DNA from: Lycocorax pyrrhopterus obiensis
Lineage: Eukaryota > Chordata > Aves > Passeriformes > Paradisaeidae
Assembly (NCBI GenBank): GCA_014706295.1
Contig: JACSVZ010000002.1
Location: forward strand, 19,700,494 to 19,764,493
Reading direction: 5' to 3'
Length of the DNA stretch: 64,000 bases
Below the pieces are notes generated by a model, which saw only the letters and a list, made by a program, of their open reading frames with translations, was not told the origin of the DNA and ran no database searches. A program made the translations under genes and the position numbers. Below are positions 31,373 to 44,600 of this stretch, piece by piece. How positions within the stretch are numbered: position 1 is the stretch's first letter; every line of letters begins with the position of its first letter.

Positions 31373-32010
31373 ATGGAATTTTGCTACGATTATCTTTTCC
31401 AGTGGAGAAATCAGTGGTACGAAATTTGTGACTTAATTCAATGTCCAAGACCACAAAAATATTCTTGTTCACTTTTAACATAGACTAACTTGTATTCTGT
31501 CACTGACTAAAAAATTAATATAACCTGTATTTACAAAATTTAACCAACCCCACAGATAGGAGTCTTTCTCAGGTCACTTAAAAAGGAACTGTGCAATGTA
31601 TTTATCCAGGGAGTTACATGAAGTGAGTTGTTTGCCAAGGGTTCACATCCTTGCTTGGACTGTTGCTAGAGTACTTAACAAGCAAAACTGTATTTGTTAA
31701 GGATGCTTGGGGAATAGCAACATGACAGTTTCATGGAAGCTTGAGGTATAATTATTAATACAGTTAAATACTTTATTTCCAATTGTTTTAATAAAACACA
31801 TTTCAAACATGGTTACATTAATATTTTTAAAACTATTATTTTAAACCACTAAACATTGGAAACCTTCTCTATTTTATGTTAGAGTCAATTCTGCAGAGAA
31901 CTGTGCTGGTATTGGGTAGGTTTTGTTATGCTAGTCAAATGTGCAATGTTAATTCTTTCATATGTAGTAAAAGGACTTCAAGTGGAACTAAAACTAAAGC
32001 AGAATTGTCA

Positions 32011-32331
<321 letters not shown>

Positions 32332-32501
32332 TTAATAAAAAGACAAAAAACATTTAGAGTTACTCAATACTATTTTATGCTTGAGTTTATAAGCACTTTT
32401 ATAAACACAGATACTATTATTTTTTTTTATCTTTTTACTGCATACATGTATACAATACCTTGGTTGTATGGAGATCTTTCTTGCTAATGCTTTGTGTATT
32501 T

Positions 32502-32788
32502 CATTGAATTGTAGAATAGTTTGGGTTAGAAGGGCCCTTAAAAATCATCTAGTTCCAACCCCATGCCATGGGCAGGGATGCCACCAACTGCATCGGGCTC
32601 CTCAAAACACACCCAGCCTGGCCTTGAACACTTCCAGGGATGAGGCATCCACAAATTCTGCAAAAATTTTTCCAGTGTCTCACTGCCTTCTGAGTAAAGA
32701 ATTTATTTCTAATTTCCTGTTTTCTAATCTAAGTCTCTCCTCTTTTGGTATAAAAAGATGTTCCTTGTCCTAGGTGTCCCTTGTCCTA
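32502..32788 (-). mobile_element. CR1 LINE 3' fragment, minus orientation
   Basis: Starts on the plus strand with 'tagaatagtttgggttagaagggccc' and 'catctagttccaacccc', the reverse complement of a CR1 3' end. It continues through 'ctggccttgaacacttccagggatg' to 'ggtgtcccttgtccta'. Same strand as the gene and about 170 bases upstream of the 32.3 kb exon. Confidence 0.92.
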
Positions 32789-32790
32789 AA

Positions 32791-33027
32791 CAGAATCACA
32801 GAATAACCTGAGCTGGAAGGGACCCAAAAGGATCACCAAAGTCCATCTCCTGGCCCTGCACAGGACCCCTTAAGAGTCACACCATGTGCCTGAGAGCATT
32901 GTCCAAACGCTTCTTGAACTCTGTCAGGCTTGGTGCTGTGACCATTTCCTGGGGAGCTGTTCCAGTGCTCAACCACCCTCTGGGTGAAAAACCTTTCCCT
33001 AATATCCAACCTAAACCTGATGGACTG
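32791..33027 (-). mobile_element. Second CR1 LINE 3' fragment, minus orientation
   Basis: Begins immediately after the first copy with 'cagaatcacagaataacctgagctgg' and runs to 'aaaacctttccctaatatccaacc'. The sequence differs from its neighbour, so a different CR1 subfamily inserted in tandem, same orientation. Confidence 0.92.
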
Positions 33028-34310
33028 ATAGATATTTCTAAGTATTACAGGCTGTTGGCAATTTAGGCAAGCGATTCCTCTGTAGCTAATGTGAATATAT
33101 CTCGCCTGGGTAATTTCAAAGTAAATTACAAATCTGGATAATTTTGTAAACACATTTGCTCTAATTTTGTTTTCCTTTTGCTTCACTTTTTATTAACTTT
33201 TTTTTTTCTTACGATTGCTGGGTAATTTCACAGAAACAAAGAACTAATTAAATGACAGAAACTGAAATAGAAAAGCACACAAAATCTCCTTAAAAAGCCA
33301 GGGGCTAGCGGTTGTTTTGTCATCGCATTGCATCAAAGAAGCAGCAAGAAAGCAAGTCAAACTACTTATTTGCAAGAAACAGCTTGCCTGGAACAGCTGC
33401 AATAGTTTCTACCTCTGCCTTGTCTGTTCTGTCCCTTTCCAAGAGGAATGCACTTCCAGATTTACAGTCTGCAACACAAAGTAGTAGGAATGCCTGCAGA
33501 AACTGTGATTTGTGGTACATAAGTAGTTCCCTCATGATCAGGTGAGCAGTTCCTGCAGCAGGTGCAGAATAAAGGAAAAGGGAGGATAAATGAGTTGGAC
33601 AGAAATGGCTACAGCCACCCATGATAAGGTGCCTCTGTTGATTTTGAAAACATAAAATACAAAAAAAAGAGTCAAAACCTGGAGATGATGCTGCTCACAA
33701 ACCCAAGAGAAAAACAGTAGAAATTGTGATACTTCTAGGTCGAATACTGACTATAATTTGCTGATTAGATGGAAATTAAGACAGAGTTTCTAACCATTAA
33801 GGCTTCTGGAAAGAAAGCTAACTACTTCTCAAATAGAGATTGGTACATTTGTGGTGGTAATTAATATCCCACCCAGATATATTGCATAATATAAAGAATA
33901 TATTATTTAATATTTACATAATACTGTATATAATTATGCTTACTACATCACACAGATTACTGTAATTGCCTAGCAATACATTTCATTCTCCTGCCAATCA
34001 ATAGGCATTCTGGTAGCAGTTTGTCAGAAACATCTTGGGAAGAACTTCTATATTAAGATTTCTGGCAAGCCAATGCCAGGGAGGTAAGTTAAATCAAGGC
34101 AGGAGTCTTAAGCATTTCACGCACACCCCTACACTTTGCTCCTTATCCTGCATCTGACCGCATGTTTTTCTAAAATCCATTAGGATGGTACCACACTCCA
34201 GAAAAAGTAGATTATTTAAAAATATTGACAAGGAGAAGAGCCAGTTACAGTTTCAGAGAATTCATCTTTTAATGTCAAAACCTGACATTAGGTAGCTGAA
34301 ATCTGTTATT

Positions 34311-34648
34311 AGAATAGAATAGAATAGAATAGAATAGAATAGAATAGAACAGAACAGTATTATTTCAGTTGGAGGAGACCTAAAATGGTCATCTAGTCCA
34401 ACTGGCTTATCAATTTAGGGCTGCCCAAGATAAAGCATGTTGTTGAGAGCATTGTCCAAGTGCCTCTTAAACACTGAAAGGCTGGGGGCACTGACCACCT
34501 CTGGAAGCCTCTTCCAGTGTTGAGCCTCCCTATTGGTAAAGAAATGCTTCCTAATGTCCAGTCTGAGCCATTCCTGGTGCAGCTTTGAACCATTCCCATG
34601 CATCAGCTGACCACTGAGGTGCACTGTTATCTTGGCACCGATCCACAT
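34311..34648 (-). mobile_element. CR1 LINE 3' fragment with (AGAAT)n tail
   Basis: An (AGAAT)n array with a few AGAAC variants (34311-34355) is joined to 'tcagttggaggagacctaaaatggtc' and 'catctagtccaactgg', then 'gagagcattgtccaagtgcctc'. This is a minus-strand CR1 whose tail became a microsatellite. Its 5' truncated end lies about 60 bases from the donor of the 34.7 kb exon. Confidence 0.9.
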
Positions 34649-34708
34649 TTTTGTAGGTTTTTTTCAGATTCAGTGAATATGTTATATCCCCAGAAGTGAT
34701 GGCAATAC

Positions 34709-34864
34709 CTGGTGTGTGGTCAGTATGAGGACCTGTTTGTGCAGCACTGTTGCTAATACTCCAGTCAAAATCATCAGTAGTGTCTTGTATTAATCCACAT
34801 ACTGTTGTCCACTCTTGATCCTGTGTTTCAAAGTTACAGCTTCCAGGAATATTTGTGTAGTAAC
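34709..34864 (-). CDS. MALRD1: MALRD1 exon: N-terminal third of a MAM domain
   Basis: This 156-base, phase 1-1 exon follows TTTTCAG and ends CCAG|GTATTG. It encodes 52 residues with the MAM opening signature: SCNFETQDQEW (the C-x-F-E motif), a second cysteine in TTVCG, then TTDDFDWSI and TGPHTDHTPG. In MAM families the D-D-F-D-W and G-P-x-x-D-H-T motifs form the first strands and a conserved turn. It completes a full MAM domain with the exons at 32.2 and 25.1 kb. An open frame continues for about 20 codons past the donor, but the next exon restores the domain only if splicing uses this GT. A CR1 copy begins only about 60 bases beyond the donor. Confidence 0.9.
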
Positions 34865-37800
34865 CTGAAAATACAGCAAAAAGTAAATTATCATCCCAGC
34901 TCTATGTAAAGGTGCTATAATATGCACACTAAACATGGTAGTGGAAAAGATTCTGTATGGCTAACACTGTGATTCCCTGAATTCCATGTATGGACATAAA
35001 TAATATGTGATAGTTAATGAGGAAAGGAAAAACTAATTCTTCAGTTTAAGAACAGGTATAAACTTTATTACAGATAAATGCCCATGCAACTCTTTAGGAC
35101 AAACCAACGATTTCGCCAAATTTAGTTCTTATCCAAGGTGAATGGAAAGAATGATTTCCAGACAATTAGCTAGAAAAACTGGACTGCACTTCCACAGCGG
35201 CATTTTTCATGAGCATGTGTTGGCCTTGTGAACGTTATGTCTGACGGCGGCTTTATGACGAGAGATATGTTCTAGTGATTAGGATACTCACTGACTAAAT
35301 TCAGGAGATCTGAGTTAAACTGCCCATTTCTAGCTCTGCCTCTGATGCTTCAGGTGACTTTGGAAAAGTAATTAATCAACAAAATGATACAAATGGTGTG
35401 GTACAGATGAATCAAATAGCACCACAACCTCCTCTGTTGGCTCCAAAACATCTTTTCCTTAGTTATAAAGCAGAGGCAGCCACACAATTGCTGAGTGAGT
35501 GTGAGGACAACACTTGTGAGAAGACTTTGGAAAAATGTTCCAAACTATTAACCATCACAATCAGCCATGCTTTTTAGAAACAGGTCTGACTGTGACTGTT
35601 CAGAATGGATTTGAGGATTTAGACTATGTTCCTTGATCTAGAAATACTCTGCAATATTAAAATACAATTATTTCTGTATCATTATCTGGGTATAAAGGAT
35701 ATAGATAAAAAGATAGATTTAATTACCTCCTAGTGATCTTGTTTGAGTTTTTTCCTATTTTCTACTTTGATGCTAAAAGAAAAAATGAGGCCATTCTTTA
35801 TGAAAATAACTTAGAACTATCATAAACCTGCTTATGACCAAGATCTGCACACACACTGTACCCATGCGGACTTTTGCTCTCTGTAAAAAAAAGTGTCCCC
35901 TTAGTTAAATATATAAGACAAATATCTTAAAATATGTATAATTTTGATCCAGTATAGGTTATTCACTGGATCAAAATCCTGTATACTAGGAGAAGAATTC
36001 GCACTGTTCTGAAATGTACTTACTGTACTGCAAGAACTGAAGCGGCTCTCCTGAGCACAGACTGAGGGAGCTGGGACTGATCAGGCTGGGGGTGAGAATG
36101 CTCAATGGGATTTTGTCAGTGTATATAGATACTTTCTCGAATGGTTTAAAGAAGAAAAAGACAGACTTTTCTCAGTGATGCCCAGTGTCACGACAAGAGG
36201 CAATGGGCACAAACAGAGGAAGCAATTTTTAAGTTTAAGGAAAAAATCTGTTTTAGCTGCCAGGCTGGTAAAACACTGATATAAATTGCCCAGATAAGTT
36301 TTGGAGTCTCCATTTTTGAAGGTATTCAAACCCTGAGTGGCACAGCCCTGTGCAACCTGTTGCAGTGAATTGCTGTTTGAAGCAGGAGGTTGAACTAGAT
36401 GGCCTCCAGAGGTGCCTTCCCACCTCAGCCCTTCTGTGATTTTGCTAGCACTGGTCAAATGCAGTGAGCATCTGCAGGGCACTGTATAACAAACATCACA
36501 TAAGCCAAATAAAGCCTAACTCCAACAATAAACACCCTCACACACAGGTAGAGCAAAGGGAGCCCATTAATTGAAAAAACCAAGTACATTTTCTTGTACA
36601 TCTCTGACAAGATCAAAGTCCAAATCCATTTAGGATTTACACTAGTCATAACAGAATACCTGACTCCAGGATTTTTATCCTAATATATTAACAGTGCATT
36701 CAGAAGGCAATTATTAATAAATATTTATGAACAGTACTTACTGGGTTGAGAGTCACGTGACCTATCTGCACCTGCTAGGTGGTTTTTTTTAAGGGTAAGC
36801 ATACCCTATTTAGAAGCTAACAGAAGAAGATTGCTCCATTTACTGGAAAAATTGCTTTTATTTCAATAATTTAAGCACTCCTCTAGTTGGTTCATCAACA
36901 CAGAGGTTTGCTGTTAATCAAATCTGTGTGTATAGTTGGCTGCAATTCACGAAAATTGAAACTGCTTTCATGTGTGGTTTTTTCACCTCGGTACTTCCAG
37001 CAGCTTACTGAAAGAGAATGAAAATTTTCCAAGATTGCCTGACTGGACTGCATGAAACATAGAGTAAGTAATTTCCACAAGTTTATTAAAAAAGAAGTCC
37101 ACCAGCCTATGTGGATGCAGTTCATTTCATCCAGGTTCTGTTGTAAATCCTGCATACAGGAATTGCTGCTGAGTAGATTATGGCCCATTTACTTCTTTGG
37201 AGTTACACTTAAGAAAAAAATGTTACTGTACAAAACTGTAGTAGAATGTGAAATAAGCTCAGACCTTGAGCTCAGTGCAAAGGAGAAAACTGCAGTCAAA
37301 TGTGGCCATAACCACTTGTGATGGGACAGGTTAGGCTACGAAGGGATTTCTCTGTGCCTGCTCTGCTTTCATTTCTGATTAAGCAGCTCCTGCTGCCTTT
37401 TCATTAAAAAAATCAGGTTTCCATATCTAGAAGGCATTATGTGCCCTTTAATGTTGTTTATTCCCATCTATAAGATATATGCTCAGGGAAAAAGTATGTT
37501 TATCTAAATATAAGGTATCAATTGTTGGAACTAAAATAGAGCAGACAAGGAAATATTATACCTGAGGCTTATCTGAGTATTCTGAATGCCAGATTACTGT
37601 ATCTCTGCATTACAATTCGGTAGCGGCAGCAAGACTAAAGACTGATGAAAATATTTTGATGTATCTACAGCCTTTCCATCTACAATATAAAGATATTTCA
37701 GTCTATTTTTTTTAAAGTGAATATCAGCAATTATTTTTTTTCTCCCCTTGGAAAAGCTTTTCTACAGTATAGCAAAGACTGAGTTGCTTTACTGTGATTC

Positions 37801-39552
37801 AAGATCATTTATGGCCTGAAATGTTCCCATCTATTATCTGACTAAGAAAAGAGTCCTTCCAGAAAACACAGAACAACACCCTCCCCCAATGAAGCCACTA
37901 TATCCTCTAACAATATTTAGATAATAAATCAGGTGCCTCCATAGTTTTCTGAGTATCTTTACTGAACCGTTCACTTTGGACAGTAATTCAAATCTACTGT
38001 GTGTCTGTTAGGTCTGGAAAATGTTACAAAGGTGAGTTTACAGAGTATTTTGCTGAAGTTACTTTGCCTAATTCCTGAAAAAATATTAATACTTTATAAA
38101 AGAAATACAGATAAGCTGTTTAAAATCTATCTTGGAGTCTACTTTTAAAAACCTAGTATTTTTAACTTCTCATTCAATGTAAATCCACTTCCATGAATAT
38201 GATTCATGAAGTTCACTGCAACACAAAGTACCATAAGGGGCAGAAATCAGAAATACTGACACTATCTTCAGCTTTTGTACTTCAGAACTGTTATTTACTT
38301 TTATGAAAGGGAGATACTCCAAGTTACATCTCCTATAGTGATATCTTAGCATCTTTCTCAGCAAGTATGTAAGTCTGATGCTTGGCTAAAACATTATAAT
38401 GTGCATCATCCAATAAAGGGTCATTAGTTTTGTAATCCTGTTCAGTCAAGCATGTAGCAACCCCATGCTAGAAAAAATGCCTTTGATTTTCAAGGGATCA
38501 CAAAATATTGGCTCAGTTCAATGAAGTACTTTTACTTCCACAAAGGATGAAGGCCGAATTGGCGTTGTGATACATTCACTCTATGTATCAAGTTTACTTT
38601 TGAGCATACCTGCATTATGGAAGAATTTGACCCTCCAGCTCAAAGATTAACAATTAGACTGATTACTGAACTGTATATATGAACTACTTAATCTTCCAAC
38701 TCCAATGTCCAGTCCAGACTGTAACTGTAAATAAACAAAGACATGGAGCAGGAACAAGGGCACAATGTTTTACTGCTTCTGAGTTTCAGGCCTGAATTGG
38801 AAAGCCTGTTATCTTGATCCAGATTTTAAACTGGAGCTGGGTCCTTCCATCTCAATCAGCCTCAGTGAAGAATGCCTACAGACCCATTTTGTCTCAATAT
38901 TCACTAGGACTTAGGAAAACATAAACAGACTCAATTTTTTCCTACTGTTCTGTAATAGAGAAACGACAACAAAATATTTTCATAGCTCTGCAGTAGAAGC
39001 AAGAATAAACAATGAAACTGTATTCACTCTACTCAGATCACAAAGACAGAATTCATTTGAAAGGAAAGACAAGCTTATTTTTAAATATTCACCTTTTTAT
39101 GGCAGAATCATGCCTAAATGTTATTGTACATAAGTTTGCTTGCTTAGCTTTTCCACTCAACATTGATATTTCCTTTCAACACATTTTCACATTAATAAAT
39201 GAGTTTACATTTGTTCTCAGAGTTAATTTGTATTGCAACTCATTGATTTAATTCCTCAAAGATGTTTTTAATACTTAAGCTTGTTTTGGCCTTGGTGTGG
39301 GGTTATTTTTTCAGTATTTAACCTTTGGTTTTAGTAAGCTACATTTTTGCAGCTAATTCAGACTTATATACTTTTTGCAGCAAGTATCTCTGAGGATATA
39401 AAGATGTCAGACCTTCTGAGCTGGGGAGAGGGCAACCTGCTTGTGATTATCTCCTGAGTGAATCATCTGTGTGAACTCACCTAAACTATGCTACAGAATT
39501 TAAAGTTATAATTTAAACCGAAGATTACATTAACACACAAAGAGATACTTAC
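34865..39552 (-). other. Intron between LDLa and MAM exons
   Basis: A 4.7 kb, phase 1 intron with one plus-strand CR1 fragment at about 36168-36444. The rest is AT-rich and shows no exon or RNA gene. Confidence 0.7.
36168..36444 (+). mobile_element. CR1 LINE 3' fragment
   Basis: Contains 'cacgacaagaggcaatgggcacaaa', 'ggagtctccatttttgaagg', 'tattcaaaccctgag' and 'ggttgaactagatggcctcc', ending 'cttctgtgatttt'. Plus strand, antisense to the gene. Confidence 0.9.
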
Positions 39553-39681
39553 TGCAGTCAGCTTCATCTGATAGGTCTTCACAGTCTGGTTTATAGTCGC
39601 AGACGAACTGAGACTCTATGCAATTCTCATTCCCACACACGAAATCAGTGAGGGCAGGGCATTCCCTGGGACTCTCTCCAA
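39553..39681 (-). CDS. MALRD1: MALRD1 exon: LDL-receptor class A repeat
   Basis: This 129-base, phase 1-1 exon encodes one complete LDLa repeat of about 43 residues. The acceptor is TTTCAG and the donor is A|GTAAGT, close to consensus. Six cysteines have LDLa spacing: C-(7)-C-(4)-C-(6)-C-(5)-C-(8)-C. The calcium box CDYKPDCEDLSDEADC keeps the acidic ligands (D, D, D, E). LDLa repeats are small calcium-stabilised modules that bind ligands outside the cell. The symmetric 1-1 phase is typical of modules that are shuffled or duplicated as units. Joined to the exon before it, the linker reads ...NNCST-I-GESPREC; joined to the next, the codon AGT is restored before YYTNIPG. A perfect 38-base tandem duplication lies about 320 bases upstream in the intron. 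Confidence 0.92.
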
Positions 39682-40000
39682 CTGAAACCAACAAGACATT
39701 TAAATCAATATTGCAATAAAATCAAAGGATGCTCTTTTTAATTTGTTTAGCCATTATACATCATGGCTTTAGGGTTTTACTGCTTCCAACAGATGTTATT
39801 TGGTCTCACTCTTTTAATGTTGCATTATGTGTTTCTAGACTACTGTATTTGCCTTGCCCAAAGCTTCAAAGGTAGAATGTTTTGGCTGGAAGAAAATTCA
39901 GTTCAGCATCAACATAACAGTTTGCCCGGTATATTTGTTGTGGACATTCCAAAAAAAAAAGGTTCTGTGAGCTGTTGAAAAGTAGACAGGCAAAAGGCTT

Positions 40001-40076
40001 TATTCTGATCATAATCAGAATATATTTTTTTGAAAATATATTCTGATCATAATCAGAATATATTTTTTTGAAAATA
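40001..40076 (+). repeat. Perfect 38-base tandem duplication of two small hairpins
   Basis: Two identical 38-base copies (40001-40038 and 40039-40076). Each holds attctgat-cata-atcagaat and tatatttt-tttg-aaaatata, both 8-base stems with 4-base loops. It lies about 320 bases upstream of the LDLa exon. Confidence 0.9.
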
Positions 40077-41217
40077 ACATTTTAAACTGAGAAAAATCAC
40101 TTTTACACGTATTTGCATAATACATAAACTTTTAAAGCCTTTCTAAGACATTTAACTTTTTTTTTTAAAGAGTTTAGACAAACTGCTGCTCTGATTGTGT
40201 GAACCACCCAGAAATTTCTCTTATGGTATTTAATATACAAATCTGTTTTACAACAATTTGTGTTCATCTCTGAAGGTGAGTGAAAATGATCTCATAAAAT
40301 GAGAGTAACTTAGTAACTTGCTCATAAAACATTAGGTTCAAATCCAAAGAGTGCTGAGATTCAGCCATCCCTGCACTGTAAAACTATAAAGGAACTTACG
40401 TAAGTTATTTTTTAGTTCAGTGCACTGTGTGCATAATTTCAGCTAACACTAATTGAAACAGTTCGGATAACCCCAAATGCAACACTTCAAAAGCACTCTG
40501 GTAACCTTAGATTGCCTTTCAGTCTAGAGATTCAAGTTCTGCAAAAAGACATTTAGGAGAATTTATTTTGACTGTATTCATTGTAATGTGTTTCATTTTT
40601 TCCTTTGAACATGACTAAAATGTGACATATTGTTAAACACAGGCTGATCAGAACACCATGATATTTACCTTTGTGCAGGCCCATATTTCCAGAGGAGTTC
40701 TTATTGTTGTCAGGATATTAATCTCCTCAAATAGTGGTACTTACTGAATTTTACAGACTGAGGAACTGCATTCTCATTGAAATGGAATAGGAAAAGAGAA
40801 CTAAACTTTTGGTTTAGCTTCAACATCTACTCAAACTAATATTAAATAGAGTGAAAATACAGCATTAAAATGTAATCCAAATATTTTAAATGGATAGTAC
40901 AAAAGAGAAAAAAAAATCAGTACTAATGTTGGTTACTTGCAGGACCTTAAGACTTAAATTTTCAGCTTTGAAATACGGAAGTCCCCCTGCAATGACACAC
41001 ACACACACAAAATCTGTTTCCAAATTGATATCTGTCTCATTATTTTATTTTTTAATTTTTCACTGCCAGTTTGATCTGATTAGTGTCAGGGTATCCACAC
41101 CACAAACAACTTGTCATGAATGAAATACATGAAAAGCTGTGGCTGCTTTTTACAGAGAATCCATGTGGCAGAGAGCCCTTAGCAGAGGAGCAGACTCTTG
41201 AGAAAAAAATTGACCTA

Positions 41218-41253
41218 GGCATTTGTGATGGTTAAGGCATTTGTGATGGTTAA
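41218..41253 (+). repeat. 18-base tandem duplication
   Basis: ggcatttgtgatggttaa occurs twice in direct succession, about 90 bases from the end of the CR1 fragment. Confidence 0.9.
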
Positions 41254-41340
41254 TGCAGTTTTCACACCTCTCCAAAATGACGTGATAAAACCTGATTGAA
41301 GATACCACTAAAAATTCATTAATATGGCTTATCCTAAATT

Positions 41341-41645
41341 CCAGAAAGCCACCTGATAGCTGAGGTTGGCAGGGACCTCTCAAGACCTCTCTAGTCCAAG
41401 CCACTGCTTCAGCCACCTCTAGTACAGCAGGTTGTGCGGGACCATGTCCACTTGGGGTTTTGGGTATATCAATGGATGGAGACCCAATGACCACTCTGCA
41501 CAACCACTTCATGTGTTGGGTGACCCTAACAGTAAAGTGGTTTATTGTGTTCACATGAAATTTCCTGGTTTTGAATTTGTGCCCATTGCCTTCTGTCAGT
41601 AGGCACTTTTGAGAAGAGTCTAAAACCCTTATCTCCACTCCCTCC
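41341..41645 (-). mobile_element. CR1 LINE 3' fragment, minus orientation
   Basis: On the minus strand it reads 'gttagggtcacccaacacatg', 'gggtctccatccattg', 'ccaagtggacatggtcccgc', 'ggcttggactagagaggtc' and 'gaggtccctgccaacctcagc'. It is an old CR1 3' end. A long open frame across it is incidental. Confidence 0.85.
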
Positions 41646-44600
41646 TCTGCACTGGAAATGATGCACAGGAAAATTAAACTACTTCCTTAAGTCATTCAGT
41701 GGCTTAAATAATGACATAAATTAGGAAATTGCAGAGCCATTAGCATACAGTAATTTTCACATCTTATTCCACTGTATGTGAACGGAGTATGTTATCATCA
41801 TACAGGGGAGTGACTTTTGAAAATCCATGGCTTTGTGACTCATCATATTCCATACGTTTACCTAGACAGAGCAACATTATGTTATGTTACTCTATCATTT
41901 ATATTTAGGACTTAATTTCAGTTGAGTTTTTTTAAAAAAACAAGCAACTATATAATAATTCACACATACCCTAAACCAGCATTTAATAATATTATTAATC
42001 TCTTTGGTTATCCTAAAATAAAACATGTGATTCTTTTATTTCAAGAGGTGTGAATGTCATGAAGTCCAAACACATATTTACATATCTATGAATGTTATCC
42101 TTTTGGAGTAAGACCTTGTTTACATGTAATTTTAGGAATACCAGGTTAAATTTATGATAATGATGGAGTTTCTGCCACAGTCTTTAGAAGAGAGAAATAA
42201 AATCCCTCCTCAAATTAACAGACTGTAATTAGCACAGTGTAACCAAATATTCTAAACTCTATTTGGAATTATGGCATAAAAATCAACTGCCCATAGTACA
42301 CTCATTCTGGCCAAAACTCCTACGCCAGCTAAAAAATAAATCGAAACAAGAAATACAGTGCAGTTTAACCATAAAATGCAACTTCAGTGTCAGCAAACCC
42401 AAAGCCAAAGACAAGTTCACACAGAAGTTACAGCTTAGAAGTTTCATTTTTACAAGACATTCTTCAAATATAAAATAAAAAAAATCAATTTAATCAGAAA
42501 AAAAAATACTGAAGAACATATGGGAAAATACGTTAGAAACTGCTTTGAACAAAAAAAAAGAGAGGACATTTGAACATTATGTTTCGTTCTTTCTTCTCCT
42601 CCACTTACTCATTCCAAAAATCTGTGGGATCTGATTACTATATAGATATGTTGCAGGTCAAAAAACAACAATCCATTCCTTTCCCAGAAAAAGAACAATA
42701 CATTATAGGCAGCAGAAAAGTCACCCCAAACCAAAATAAAATAATACAGAATATAAAACACAAACACAGATAAGAATTGAATAGCTTATGATAACAACCA
42801 GCCTTCAGATCAGCATAGAAATAACTAGATTAATAAGAATCAGTACAGCAATTAAACTATTTCTTTTCTCATAGGTCAAAGTTATCTGGCAGCAGTACAT
42901 ATCCTTATAAATCAATTTCTTCCCTTACATTAAATACTGGGGGATTTAATTGTTTTAAGTTAAAAAAACCCAACCCAACAAACTATAGTTGTGGTACAGA
43001 AAAATGATAACGTTTTATTATGCCTATTTACTTGGTTTCCCCTCAGAACTGCAGCTTTTCCAAAAAGCCAGGACACCACAAGAAACTAGCACAAGATATA
43101 TTTTAGATGAAGTAGTAACTAATGACTGCATGTTATGCAAATCCCTTCACCAAATGAAATGGCAGTACTTGAAAAGGAAAAAGCATATACAGGATATCAC
43201 TTTTCAATTAAGTACAACTTTGTAGTGATGCAGCAAAGAGCCATATAATCTTCTAAGTAGTTTTTAAGAGCTCAATAGAACTGGCTTGGCTTCTGGATCA
43301 CTAAAGGGTACGAAATAAGCATATTAAGGATGATTTCTGCAGAACTTTCGTTTACGTACACTTGCTTTCCTTTCTACATATTTCGTTCTGGACAATGCAA
43401 TTCTCAGAAAACCAGCAAAGATAAGATCTTCCCTCACAAGGATACCTGTGTGTGTTTGTATACATGTAGAAAGCATGCAAGACACAGATGCACATCATGC
43501 ATACCACAAATAAATTGTGACTCTGTTGTGGATACAGCACAAGCTATAGCTTTATTTATTTTATACCCATCTCCAGTATATGTTATCTATGGGAGATTAA
43601 CCCATATAATAGACATAGAATTTATAGACATGACAAGATTCATTTTGAGAGAGCTGATAAATAAAACATTTTTAACCGAGACTTTTTTTTCAGTTACCAG
43701 GAAAGGACTGACTATGAAAGAACTCACAAAACCAGTCTTCTTTCATTGAAGTTTACTACTAGAGAACAGCAACAGGTCACTGACTATTTCTCTGACTCTC
43801 TGAGTACAAGAGCTTATTTGTACCAATGCTTTGTAAGATGTAAATATTCCTGTGATATCCATTACATCTAAAATCACAGAAAGAACCAGACAAGTCAAAT
43901 ACCTGTCCTGAAAGCTATAGATCTGTATCGTCTGAAGCAAAATGGATAAGGCCAAAGATATTTAAGTTTCATAGATAGCACTAAATATCATAGAATTGAT
44001 GACACAGAGTGAATGTTTAAAATACTGATGAAAGAAGTGATTGATCACACAGGAAGAGATGCTGTAGTATTACAACACTGAAGACATAGGTTGTCAGAGG
44101 TTTGTGCTTTTGAAATGCATAGGGTGACAAAATTATTGTGGTTCCTAAAGGCTGCAGTGAATAACACCTTGAGCTGTTTTGGAAGGCAGGGTGTACCTCA
44201 AGGTCAAGTGCACTGAGCTGCTATTTAGCAAGAGTCTCATCTCTGCTCTCCAAGAGAAACACATGCACTCACTCCATGCACATACAGCACCACCATGTCA
44301 GCAGTGTGAAATGAAACATAAAATGTATATTCAATGGAAATGAGACTTTTGTCCCACTATTTGTCTTTTTAGAAATTATAGTCCTTCCTGAGTAGAAATG
44401 TTTTCAAATTGAAAATTCAAGGTGAAAATTCACCTCTTTCTATTTTTTGTTGTTTAAATTGTTTTGTGTAGTGGAAGTACTTATATCACTTCTCTCCCCT
44501 CTTTCACAATATTTGAGATATAGGAATAATCAATGATTTAAAAAAAAATTAAAATATCTTGTTGAAAATACTATTCAATTAAAGGAAATGTAATTTGCAA

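Noticed and set aside
32468..33186. Overlapping open frames of about 100-117 codons
   Set aside because: They are translations of the two CR1 3' fragments, not genes.
41150..41638. 162-codon open frame on the minus strand
   Set aside because: Most of it is translated CR1 3' sequence plus an 18-base tandem repeat; no protein family.
43330..43749. 139-codon open frame on the plus strand
   Set aside because: AT-rich codon mix, no domain or motif, no splice or promoter context, inside a large intron. Most likely chance.
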